Shown here piece after piece: positions 1 to 9,542 of a stretch of DNA of 64,000 nucleotides. Positions within the stretch are counted from its first letter, which is position 1, and each line of letters opens with the position of its first letter. The stretch is from the NCBI RefSeq assembly GCF_020080835.1, contig NC_058163.1, forward strand, positions 3,321,318-3,385,317. The letters are read 5' to 3'. Made by a program: the position numbers and the translations under genes. The DNA comes from Cotesia glomerata. Taxonomy: Eukaryota; Arthropoda; Insecta; Hymenoptera; Braconidae. The notes below the pieces were generated by a model, which ran no database searches, was not told the origin of the DNA, and worked only from the letters and a program-made list of their open reading frames with translations.

Positions 1-465
1 ACTTTCAAACAGCTCTACCGATCGATTCCAAAAACTAATCAGCTCTTAACATCATAAAACCACGTCGATTGCCACCAAGCTGGTCAAAATCGGTTGATTC
101 GTTCGAGAGATATCGTGAACGAAAGAAAACCGAAAAAGTGTTTTTTCAGAGTTACTCCGAAATTTCTAGTTTGACCAATTGAAACTTAGAAATTATTTAT
201 AAGGCTTAAAAAACTACGTAGAATGCCGCCAACCGCGTAAAAATCGGTTCATTCATTCAAAAGTTATTGCGGTATGAACATTAAAAAAATAGTGTTCCAT
301 GAAACTTCTATCAGACTTTTGAGCTCAAAGAGCTCAAAAGCATAGAAAAGGTATCTTTTTGAGCTCGGAGAGCTTAAAACAACACACAGATTGTACTTTT
401 GACCTCGAAGAGCTCAAAAAAGCGGCCAGGTATTAACGGAATTAGCGGGAAGTTGCAGGGATGGC
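1..465. repeat. Dispersed repeat fragment, acttcccgct family
   Basis: No gene seen. The text matches, with divergence, the stretch near 4080-4400 (the same run of phrases about a gctctaccgatcga block, an aatcggttgat block and a ttcgagagat block). It ends with agcgggaagttgcagggatg at about 442-462, the reverse complement of the acttcccgct motif that opens the related copies at 3660 and 4410. This suggests an element with short inverted ends. Small ORFs here look accidental. Confidence 0.5.
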
Positions 466-494
466 CTTTAGGGTCAACCGTTTTCCTAATTTTC

Positions 495-523
495 TATTAT
501 TATTATTATTATTATTATTATTG
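495..523. repeat. (ATT)n microsatellite
   Basis: A short ATT run just outside the 3' flank of ankyrin copy A. The same run sits in the matching place beside copies B (about 5212-5230) and C (about 8098-8117), so it belongs to the duplicated unit. Confidence 0.85.
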
Positions 524-806
524 TCAGGTATATTCTCTGCTTTATTATTTTTACACATATTTTAAAATTAAACAATTAAATTAATAATTATTAAAATTTA
601 ATTTAACAGTAATGAATAATTTAAAAAATGATTATTCTTTAACTCATTTCGTTTATTATCAAAAAGTTATCAAATTCAATGAATAAAAATACAAAATTAT
701 TACAAGCATATAAAAATCAAAAGTTCAAGTAAAAATTTATAAATTTACTGCGAAGAAACCAATGATAAATTAAATTAAATGATTAATAAAAAAATTTATC
801 TTCCGC

Positions 807-2183
807 TTACTTAATTTCCACCAATTTACTCAATTCAAGGTTACTAAAATAAAAAAACATTTCATGAATAAAAGTAGCAGGAAGATATCTAGAAAAAATT
901 TCATAGAGAATATTTTCAACTTGATTGAATAATTTTCTTCGTTGGCCAGCTTTTTCCAAGCGATACTTAATCATTCCTGCGTACAGAGGAAACTTGGCCG
1001 CCATTTTGTCGTCAAACTTATCATCATCTCCATCCTTGAACCTCAGCGCCAGTTTGTGATAAGATCTGTGCAGTATATCAAACAAGGAAAATCCAGCCAT
1101 TATTCTATAAGTATTCTTCATGACTTCAACTTCTGTATCACATTCAACTCTAAAATTTCTTAATTCACTTCCTGAAACAACTTCTTTATTCCTATCGCAA
1201 ATGTAAAAGCCAGCCGCCATCAGCTTAATAATATGCTTTTTCATAATCTCACAGCACATTTCTTTGTCTCCATAAGTATCAATTGGTAATTCGCCATGAT
1301 TGCTCACAATATTGACATCACAACCTGCATTCAGAAGATCTTGAAGATTAGACTCAGGTTTATCAGCGGTAAACAGTACGTACCAAATCTCTGAAAAATG
1401 GAGACAAGATCTCTTGTCATTAGTCAGAGAATTTATTTCTATAAAAGGTTGACTTAACAAAAGCCTAAGACTTGCTGAGTTATCGTCTTCAAAAGCTGCT
1501 TTCATCAGAGGAGTCACACCCTTGATGTCTCCAGCATTAATATCAGCGCCATGTTTGATCAGCAATTTCAACATACCTACGTTATTTGCCAAAGCAGCGA
1601 TACCCATCGGCGAGTCGCTTATCTTTTTATTGAAATTTCTTCCGTGAACATTAGCGCCCTGGCTGATGAGAAATTCAGCAATCTCATATGCATTCTGATT
1701 GACAGCAAATTCTAGAGGTGTATACTCAGTATAATGATGATGAGTATTATAATTATTTTCATTATTAAGCCTACCACTATATTCCTCATATGTGTCTTTT
1801 GTACAGATGATCTGATTGACATCAGCACCAGCTGCTACTAATTTCTTCACGTACTTCAAGCGGTTCAAATTTATTGCCGATAAAATTACCGGTGCCAAAT
1901 ATTCTGTCCTCAGCTCCGTGTCGGCATTGTTCTCCAGGAGGAAGTCTACGAATTCATCATCATTTACATAAAGAGCCAAGTGAAGAATAGTATATTCGAA
2001 GAAATAATTGGGTCCGATTACCGGTAATAATTTTGAATAAGGAATTTTAATTTGATCTTTCTCATAAATTCTTACCACCGTGTCGACAGATAACTTTTTT
2101 GACATTATTGACTGACGAACTTCTTCGTAGCACAAGTCATGGAAGATTATAAAGTCTTTTATTTTTTCTCTAAGATTTTCCAT
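807..2183 (-). CDS. Ankyrin-repeat protein with C-terminal PRANC-like domain, copy A
   Basis: Intact single-exon ORF of 458 residues from an ATG at 2181-2183. Residues 1-60 form a conserved helical leader (motif YEEVR.SIMSKKLSV). Ankyrin repeats run from about 65 to 300, with typical pieces such as TILHLALY, GADVNQ, TPLEFAV, LLIKHGADINAGD and TPLMKAAF. The last 95 residues are nearly constant in the family and end in LPATFIHEMFFYFSNLEL, which fits the LP-x-I-x-L pattern of PRANC/F-box-like domains. In poxviruses such proteins bind SKP1 and bring targets to cullin ubiquitin ligases; here that role is inferred. No signal peptide or membrane segment is seen, so a cytosolic or nuclear place is likely. 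The locus and its flanks (about 480-2300) match copy B's (about 5200-7010), showing a segmental duplication. Confidence 0.9.
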   Translation of the reverse strand: MENLREKIKDFIIFHDLCYEEVRQSIMSKKLSVDTVVRIYEKDQIKIPYSKLLPVIGPNYFFEYTILHLALYVNDDEFVDFLLENNADTELRTEYLAPVILSAINLNRLKYVKKLVAAGADVNQIICTKDTYEEYSGRLNNENNYNTHHHYTEYTPLEFAVNQNAYEIAEFLISQGANVHGRNFNKKISDSPMGIAALANNVGMLKLLIKHGADINAGDIKGVTPLMKAAFEDDNSASLRLLLSQPFIEINSLTNDKRSCLHFSEIWYVLFTADKPESNLQDLLNAGCDVNIVSNHGELPIDTYGDKEMCCEIMKKHIIKLMAAGFYICDRNKEVVSGSELRNFRVECDTEVEVMKNTYRIMAGFSLFDILHRSYHKLALRFKDGDDDKFDDKMAAKFPLYAGMIKYRLEKAGQRRKLFNQVENILYEIFSRYLPATFIHEMFFYFSNLELSKLVEIK

Positions 2184-2300
2184 GATTTTAATTATTTTTT
2201 ATTACAAAAATTGATTATCAACTGGTTGTTAAAATTAACTAAATAGTATTGGTTATGTTTCAGTTTAGATTTTTTACAACTTTCACTTACAGTAGTAGTA
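2184..2300 (-). promoter_or_regulatory. Conserved 5' block of the ankyrin-PRANC genes (copy A)
   Basis: Read on the minus strand, this block holds ataacc, tttagttaattttaacaacc and a gataatcaatttttgt stretch, then aataattaaaatcATG. The same order occurs upstream of copies B, D, E, H and I. Conservation right next to the start codon suggests promoter plus 5' UTR. No single TATA box stands out. Confidence 0.45.
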
Positions 2301-3659
2301 ATAGTAGTATTGTTTCTTAGAGCTGTATTCATAGTTCGGGCTTAAATGTAAGTGCACCCTAAGCACAATCTTAAGGCAGCGTTTAGAATTCATATACGGC
2401 TTTCTTAAGATATACTTCAAAATTTGATCTTAGCTAAGACATGTGGCTGGGATAAATATTTATAATTTTAACTTAAGACAAGCTTGAGCATTGGATATTT
2501 CTGATGTATTCATATTCAATTAAGACGGTCTTATAAAATACATTATCCTTACTTTTCATCCAAATAAGAGAGTTTTTTCTAAGGGTTGTATTCATAGTCC
2601 GGTCTTATGTTCGTACTTAAGCCTGTCTTCATGAAAAAGACGGCCTTATCGGCTGTAAGTTAGAAATTTCATTTTTAGTTAATTTAAAAAAATTAGAATC
2701 AACAAAATAATAAACTTTAATAAATTTTTTTTGCATAGCTTTATTAAGTACCTAAATAAGAAGAGCTCCACGAAGCAAAAAATTTATAGACCTATTATTT
2801 AAACTTTTATGCCGTAATTTATAAAAACAGAGATTCAAAAAAAATTAGTTAATTAACAATGGTGTAACTTTTTGAAAAATCGACAAAAAAATTTTTTTAC
2901 CGAGGTTTTTTTCGTTCAAGTGTCTAGATTACACCATAATTTATTCAAATTTTTAAATTGTTATTTAATATTAAAAAAAAATTATTTTAGGTGATATACC
3001 GGCTTTTTAGACGGCGCGCCTATGCCGTAACGCTCTCGCGGAGCCCTGTTTCCAGCGTTAAAAAAAAATTATAAATAATATAGATAGACTTCCGGGAGTT
3101 TGGACTTTATTATTGGAAATTTTCTCTTTTTTCAGGATCTTTTTTCAAAATTCCTTAAATATCATTATTTTAAAAGTTATTAACGAAAAACTAAATACCT
3201 TTTTTTTTATCTTATTTTGTTAATAACAATCGCAATTTTTTATGTGCTAATATACCCTTAAAAAACATTTTTCTAGACGTCATTCCAAATCGAATGAGCT
3301 ATCGCACATATTTTTAGGAGCTTTATTTCTATTTAACACGTTTTTGAACTTGTTGACTAGACTATATGGAAACTTTACAAAAACAAGTGTTACGTTTTGG
3401 CAAATATTAAATTTATTAAAAATTTTATTAATTAATATTTAAAATAATATTTGATTAAAATAATAAATTAATCGTTATTTGAGGTATCTCGTAACGGAAA
3501 TACCTCGAGATAACAGATTTCTGAAACGTCAACGCAGCCCAGTAGACTGAACAGTCTACGTTGTGGGACTTGGACTGCGTTGATGTTCACATAGGGTAAC
3601 CTGAGATGCAACGTCGCTGAAAATTGTTATAAAAACCCAATGGGTTTTAATTATTTTTT
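2301..3659. other. Intergenic stretch without a gene
   Basis: No supported gene. Two direct repeats open with a tgtattcatag motif (about 2322 and 2587) and look like ends of a small decayed element. Around 3490-3610 there are short hairpins (agtagactgaacagtctac and a cgtcaacgcag/ctgcgttgatg pair). The rest is AT-rich. Confidence 0.5.
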
Positions 3660-3832
3660 AACTTCCCGCTAAAAATCTCCAGATTTTCAAAAATCGGGAA
3701 GTTATTGTTTTCACCTGTTTGGCAAAATCGAGTTTTCATCAGATCTGCGACGTTTGAAGGTCACAGGAAGCTTCCCTGACTACCACCCCTTCAAGTTGTC
3801 ACTAGTTGTCACGTATGTGCTGTATGTATGTA

Positions 3833-3910
<78 letters not shown>

Positions 3911-4640
3911 CGTATGTGACTGCTTATAACTTTGAACGGTTGAACTGATTTCATCGCGGTTGGTGCCATTCGAAAGGGCTACGCTGAACTTAGATTTCCT
4001 GAGAATTTGAACACATTCGGACCTATAGATTTTAAGAAATCTTGAAAAAGATTAAAAAAAATAAGAAAAAAATCATTTTTGAAAGTAGTTTTTTTGGAAT
4101 ATCTTTTAAACGGCTCTATCGATCAACTTCAAAACCAATCCGCCCTTGGCTTGAAAACCACGTGCCGATCAGGCGTCAACCCGATCAAGAATCGGTTGAT
4201 CTGTTCGAGAGATAGCGTGAACGAGAAGAAACCAGAAAACCGAAAAGTGTTTTTTCTTTCACATAACTTCGTCATTTCTCGGATCACTTTTGATGACATA
4301 GCATACCATAGAGCTTAAAAACCGCGTCGATTGCCGCCAAAAACGGTAGAAATCGGTTAATTAGTTCAAAAGATATCGTCAATAAAAGATTTGGAAATAC
4401 AGGATGTTTTAACTTCCCGCTAAGAAAAATTTGGAAAAATTTTCAATAATCGGAAGGCTGGTTTTACCCCCGTTTTTCGAAAATCGAGTTCTCATCAGAT
4501 CTTGACGTTTTAAGGTCCTAGGGAAGCTTCCTGATTGTTTCGCGATGATATCCGTATGTCTGTATGTGTGTGTGTGTATAGCTTTTAGCGTTTAAGAACA
4601 AAATGAAGCGGAAGTTGCAGGGATGGCCTTCTTTAGGGTC
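3660..4640. repeat. Composite of acttcccgct-family repeats with a (TG)n microsatellite
   Basis: Two adjoining copies open with acttcccgcta (3660 and about 4411). The second closes near 4610-4633 with a gcggaagttgcagggatgg block, as at 442-462. The first copy carries a long (TG)n run at 3837-3908 after a TATG stretch. Each holds a cgagtt..catcagatct phrase about 60-90 bases in, so they are members of one family. An ORF at 4079-4318 lies inside the repeat and has no domain. Confidence 0.55.
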
Positions 4641-5199
4641 AACCGTCATCCTAATTTTTCGATACATTCCCTGTCTTCTCAGATTCTCATCTGAGCAGTC
4701 AGTCCCTCGGACCTAAGCAGAGGAGCAATCTCTGCCGGTCCGAGGCCGAACCTGCTCTAATCCTTTTCAAATAAATTTTATTAATTGTCGTAATCAATTA
4801 GTATGGGATATTTATTAAAAACCTCATTCCCAGGGTGTAAGCGCTTTTATTAGCTGTTTCTCTCCACTCTGGTGAAATCGCCGAAGCGCTAGGGCCAGCA
4901 GTTTAGGGCATCATCTCCAAAATCACCTACCTGAGGCAGGTTAATTGAACGTAACATAAAATTTTATAAACTTAAATTTTAAAAGTGATTTCGCGGATTA
5001 AACCAGTGACACGACCCACCTGGAGTCTATTGACATCCTAACGAGGTCAAAATCTGGACTTAAATAATTTTTAGATTAATTTACCAAAAATTGAGAACGT
5101 AACACAAGTATTTCTCAAATTTTGTATTTTTACCGGAAAAAAAAAAAAAAAAAAAACACTATTACACATTTTCCTAAAATCTTAAATTTCTAGAGAATA
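4641..5199. repeat. Repeat-rich intergenic stretch; part related to 59448-59550
   Basis: No gene. On the minus strand about 5005-5106 resembles 59448-59550 (acgttct..aatttt, then gagtcgatagaccccaggtgg-like text). An A-run lies near 5139-5157. The remainder is not recognised. Confidence 0.4.
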
Positions 5200-5513
5200 T
5201 ATATATTTTCTATTATTATTATTATTATTGTCAGGTAAATTCTCTGCTTTATTATTTTTACACATATTTTAAAATTAAACAATTAAATTAATAATTATAA
5301 AAATTCATTTTAACAGTAATAAATAATTTAAAAAATGATTATTCTTTAACTCATTTCTTTTATTATCAAAAAGTTATCAAATTCAATGAATAAAAATACA
5401 AAATTATTACAAGCATATAAAAATCAAAAGTTCAAGTAAAAATTTATAAATTTACTGCGAAGAAACCAATGATAAATTAAATTAAATGACCAATAAAAAA
5501 ATTTATCTTCCGC

Positions 5514-6884
5514 TTAATTAATTTCCACCAATTTACTCAATTCAAAGTTACTAAAATAAAAAAACATTTCATGAATAAAAGTAGCAGGAAGATATCTAGA
5601 AAAAATTTCATAGAGAATATTTTCAACTTGATTGAACAATTTTCTTCGTTGACCAGCTTTTTCCAAGCGATACTTAATCATTCCTGCGTAAAGAGGAAAC
5701 TTTGCTGCCATTTTGTCGTCAAACTTATCTTCATCTCCATGTTTGAATCTCAGCGCCAGTTTGTGATAAGATCTGTGCAGTATATCAAACAAGGAAAATC
5801 CAGCCATTATTCCGTGAGTATTCTTCATGACTTCAACTTCTGTATCACATTCAACTCTAAATTTTCTCAATTCACTTCCTGAAACAACTTCTTTATTCCT
5901 GTCGCAGACGTAAAAGCCAGCCGCCATCCGCTTAACAATGTGCTTCTTCATAACCTCACAGCACGTTTTCTTGTCTCCATAGGTATCAATTGGTAATTCG
6001 CCATGATCGCTCACAATATTGATATCACAACCTGCATCCAGAAGATCTTCAAGACTAGACTCAAGGTCATCAGCGCCAGCGTCTATGAAATAAACTCCTG
6101 GAAAATACAGACAAGATTCCTTGTCATTAGTAAGAGAATTTATTTTTATAAATGGTTGACTTAGCAAGAACCTGCGACTTGCTAAGTTATCGTTTTCAAT
6201 AGTTGCTTTCATCAGAGGAGTCAAACCATTGTCGTCTCCAGCATTAATATCAGCGCCATGTTTTATCAGCAATTTCAACATTTTTACGTTATTCGCTAAA
6301 GAAGCGATACCTATTGGCGAGTCGCTATTCTCTTCGTCATTGCCAATTCTTACGTGAACATCAGCGCCCTGGCTGATGAGAAATTCAGCGATCTCATATG
6401 CATCCAGCTGGACAGCAAATTCCAGAGGTGTATACTCTTTGTAAATAAGTCGTGGATAATATTCATCTTTAAACCTATCAATATCTATCTCATATGTGTG
6501 TTCTACACAGATAATCTGATTGACATCAGCACCAGCTGCTACTAATTTCTTCACGTACTTTAAGCGGTTCAAACCTATCACCGATAAAATCACTGGTGCT
6601 AAATTTTCTGTCCCGAGCTTTGTGTCGGCATTGTTCTCCAGGAGGAAGTCAACAAAATTATCGTCGTCTACATAAATTGCCAGGTGAAGAATAGTATATT
6701 CGAAGAAATCATTTTCGGTTTCCGGTAAGAATTTTAAATGAGGCATTTTAATTCGATCTTTCTGATAAATTTTTACCACTGTGTTGACAGATAACTTCTT
6801 TGACATTATTTTGTCACGAACTTGTTTGTAGCTCAAGCCACGGAAGATTTTAAAGTCTTTTATTTCTTCTCTGATATTAGCCAT
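5514..6884 (-). CDS. Ankyrin-repeat protein with C-terminal PRANC-like domain, copy B
   Basis: Intact single-exon ORF. I start it at the ATG 6882-6884; the codon just before it (6885-6887) is GTG and need not be used. That gives 456 residues. The leader (FRGLSYKQVRDKIMSKKLSV), ankyrin region and C-terminal domain (LPATFIHEMFFYFSNFEL) follow copy A closely. It differs mainly in the loop after the GADVNQI repeat (about 128-150) and in the segment near 265-275, where family members vary most. It transcribes leftward like A and C. Function is unknown; an F-box-like adaptor role is inferred from the PRANC-like end. Confidence 0.9.
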   Translation of the reverse strand: MANIREEIKDFKIFRGLSYKQVRDKIMSKKLSVNTVVKIYQKDRIKMPHLKFLPETENDFFEYTILHLAIYVDDDNFVDFLLENNADTKLGTENLAPVILSVIGLNRLKYVKKLVAAGADVNQIICVEHTYEIDIDRFKDEYYPRLIYKEYTPLEFAVQLDAYEIAEFLISQGADVHVRIGNDEENSDSPIGIASLANNVKMLKLLIKHGADINAGDDNGLTPLMKATIENDNLASRRFLLSQPFIKINSLTNDKESCLYFPGVYFIDAGADDLESSLEDLLDAGCDINIVSDHGELPIDTYGDKKTCCEVMKKHIVKRMAAGFYVCDRNKEVVSGSELRKFRVECDTEVEVMKNTHGIMAGFSLFDILHRSYHKLALRFKHGDEDKFDDKMAAKFPLYAGMIKYRLEKAGQRRKLFNQVENILYEIFSRYLPATFIHEMFFYFSNFELSKLVEIN

Positions 6885-7010
6885 CACTTTAATTATTTTT
6901 ACAACAAAAACTGATCAGTTGATTGTTAAAATTAACTAAATATCATAGGTTATGTTTCAGTTTAGAGTTTTCACAATTTCCACTTACAGAAGAAGTAATA
7001 GTAGTATAGT
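6885..7010 (-). promoter_or_regulatory. Conserved 5' block of the ankyrin-PRANC genes (copy B)
   Basis: Same order of conserved phrases as upstream of copy A (ataacc, tagttaattttaaca, then the start codon), followed further out by an agtagtaa-type trinucleotide stretch also seen beside A. Confidence 0.45.
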
Positions 7011-7079
7011 ATTCCGTAGAGGCTCTAAACATTTTCCCATTCGGCCGCAGTACTTGGCGGTAGAGTAGCTGTGTGTCTG

Positions 7080-7500
7080 TAGTTCCCGGCGGTCACCGGT
7101 AGATGTCCCGGCTTGTAAAAGTTTCAATTTCAATGTTGAGATGACATTTGATCAGGAAGTTGCAAAGTATGTATGCAATTTTAGAACTGGCCAAGAGATT
7201 TGTGATATCTGTCGGGACAGGACCATAAATCTCTGCTGAAATGTTGTTTAGTTTTCTTCGCTGGTCTTGCTATGTTGGACATTCGAAGAAAATGTGGATG
7301 AGGTCTTGTTCGGGAGACCCACATGGACACTCAGCTGAATCAATGAATTTCTTTCTGCAGAACTGTAGGAGGGATTGGAGCGTGTTTTTGAAGTCACTAA
7401 AAATCACTGTTCCTTCCTGCATCTCAAGTGCCAACTCAATTGCCTTGAGGATAGCTAGTACTACACGTGTTTCTGCCATAGCTGCTGAAGCTTTCTGATT
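7080..7500 (-). pseudogene. Non-LTR retrotransposon relic: RNase H plus zinc knuckle
   Basis: The minus strand encodes AETRVVLAILKAIELAL, then VIFSDFKNTLQSL, the usual RNase H pattern (helix, then SDS..L with S changed to F). Shortly after comes CPCG.....DLIHIFFECP, the Cys-Cys-His-Cys knuckle found downstream of RNase H in jockey/I-type LINEs. The core between them is missing, so the copy carries an internal deletion. A stop follows the knuckle, but related sequence continues to about 7080. It lies between ankyrin copies B and C and is not part of them. Confidence 0.65.
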
Positions 7501-7849
7501 GATTTTAAAGACTAGCTGAGTGCTGAGAGTGGCATTGTATACTTCCTGTTTAAAAATATTGAAAGGAATTAAAAACGAAGGAATTTAAATTATTTCAATT
7601 CTTTTGTTTGTATATATACGTATATAGTGTGCATGGAGTGACCGCTTCTTAATTTTTTTCAATCAGTATTTTTAACCAGGGCTGCTACTACCACATGAGG
7701 TTCACCGGGGCATTTAGAAGCGCTTGTATAGACCTGCGTTAAGTTTTGGTATTTTTCGTTAATCATTTTCTCAAATGGTTCAATTGCATTCTTCGTGACA
7801 TATTTGTCAATGTTGCTTTGTTGATGAGGTAAATATTTAGAGGATAATA
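7501..7849. other. Stretch without a gene
   Basis: No supported gene. At about 7656-7681 (ttcaatcag..tttttaaccagggc) there is an end of the CCCTG..CAGGG MITE family seen complete at 29040-29191. Confidence 0.4.
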
Positions 7850-8051
7850 AGGTAAAAGACCCAGTTATTGACACTTGCAATTTAATTTTAATTAAATAAA
7901 AAATCGACTCTAATAAATTAAATAAATATACTTTTGAATTATAAATTTTAAAATAATTGATTTTTAAGAACATTTTATTTTTAATTGGAATATACTGCAA
8001 GTGTCAATCAACTAGGCCAATGACAATAACTGGTCTTTTACTTCTTTACCT
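7850..8051. mobile_element. MITE with aggtaaaagac inverted ends
   Basis: Left end aggtaaaagacccagttatt and right end, read in reverse, aggtaaag..aaaagaccagttatt, followed on both sides by the pair gacacttgca / tgcaagtgtc. The arms are imperfect with a small insertion on the right. It shares the terminal aggtaaaag motif with the sharper copy at 32845-32984. It has no coding capacity. Confidence 0.6.
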
Positions 8052-8438
8052 GAAAAAAAAATAAAGTCTCAAATTTTTATAAGCGGTATATGCATTTATT
8101 ATTATAATTATTATTATTGTCACGTAAATTCTCTGCATTATTATTTTCACACAGATCTTAAAATTAATCGATGAAATTAAAGATTATAAAAATTCAATAT
8201 TACAACAATAAATAAATTAAAAAATGATTCTTCAACTCATTTATTTTATTATCAAAAAAGTATCAGATTTTATTAATAAGAATACAAAACTATTACAAAC
8301 ACAATAATATACGAACATATCAATATTGAAAAATCAACCAAAAGATTATAAATTTACTGAAAAAAAACCACTGATAAATAAAGTTAAATAACCAATAATA
8401 AAAATTATCTTCCGCTTACTTAATTTCCACCAATTTAC

Positions 8439-9426
8439 TCAATTCAAGGTTACTAAAATAAAAAAACATTTCCAGTGAATAATAAAAGTAGTGCAGGAAG
8501 ATATCTGCAGGGGAAAACTCCTTAAGGAGAATATCTTCTCAACTTCTTGGACTGAACAATTTTCTTTCGTTGGACCAGCTTTTTCCCAAGCGATACTTTC
8601 AATCATTCCTTGCGTACAGAGGGAAATCTCTAATGCCATTTTGTCGTCAAACTTATCTTCATCTCCATCCTTGATCCTCAGCGCCAGTTTGTGATAAGAT
8701 CTGTGCAGTATATCAAACAAAGAAAATCCAGCTATTATTCCATAAGTATTCTTCATGACTTCAAATTCTGTATCACATTCAACTCTAAATGTTCTCAATT
8801 CACTTCCTGAAACAACTTCTTTATTCCTGTCGCAGACGTAAAAGCCAGCCGCCATCCGCTTAACAATGTGCTTCTTCATAACCTCACAGCACGTTTTCTT
8901 GTCTCCATAGGTATCAATTGGTAATTCGCCATGATCGCTCACAATATTGATATCACAACCTGCATCCAGAAGATCTTCAAGACTAGACTCAGGTTCATCA
9001 GCGTCAGCGTCTATGTACCAAATCCCTGGAAAATGAAGACAAGATTGCCCATCATTAGTCAGAGAATTTATTTCTATCAAAGGTTGACTGAGCAAAAATC
9101 TGCGACTTGCTAAGTTATAGTTGTCAATAGTTGCTTTCATCAGAGGAGTCAAACCATTCTCGTATCCAGCATTAATATCAGCGCCATGTTTTATCAGCAA
9201 TTTCAACATTTTTACGTTATTCGACAAAGCAGCGATACCCATTGGCGAGTCGCTATTCTCTTCGTCATTGCCAATTCTTACGTGAACATCAGCGCCCTGG
9301 CTGATGAGAAATTCAGCGATCTCATATGCATCCAGCTGGACAGCAAATTCCAGAGGTGTATACTCTTTGTAAATAAGTTTCTATGAATATTCATCTCTTT
9401 AAACCTATCAATATCTATCTCATATG
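8439..9426 (-). pseudogene. Ankyrin-PRANC copy C, broken and cut by the gap
   Basis: The matching part runs from the loop before TPLEFAV near the gap to the C-terminus. Around 9378-9405 the sequence differs from copy B by indels that break the frame upstream of TPLEFAV. The C-terminal domain is frameshifted several times between about 8460 and 8650 by extra bases relative to copy B, so the reading leaves the LPATFIHEMF end; the stop of the open frame is at 8439. The single extra bases look either like decay or like poor consensus next to an assembly gap. The N-terminal third is not in the window. Confidence 0.8.
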
Positions 9427-9526
9427 NNNNNNNNNNNNNNNNNNNNNNNNNNNNNNNNNNNNNNNNNNNNNNNNNNNNNNNNNNNNNNNNNNNNNNNNNN
9501 NNNNNNNNNNNNNNNNNNNNNNNNNN
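9427..9526. other. Assembly gap (100 Ns)
   Basis: Exactly 100 unknown bases, a common placeholder length, so the true gap size is probably unknown. It replaces the 5' part of copy C and whatever lies upstream of the 638-residue gene. Confidence 0.97.
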
Positions 9527-9542
9527 TGCAATAATATAAAAA

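Noticed and set aside
4079..4318. 79-codon plus-strand ORF
   Set aside because: Lies within a dispersed repeat and has no recognisable protein feature.
5571..5882. Plus-strand ORF of 103 codons and similar ORFs opposite each ankyrin copy
   Set aside because: They repeat at the same place opposite several copies because the sense gene is conserved. No domain and poor composition.
6885..6887. GTG as start of ankyrin copy B
   Set aside because: The next codon is ATG and aligns with the starts of the other copies.
7659..8000. 113-codon minus-strand ORF
   Set aside because: Crosses the end of a MITE and is AT-rich nonsense in composition.
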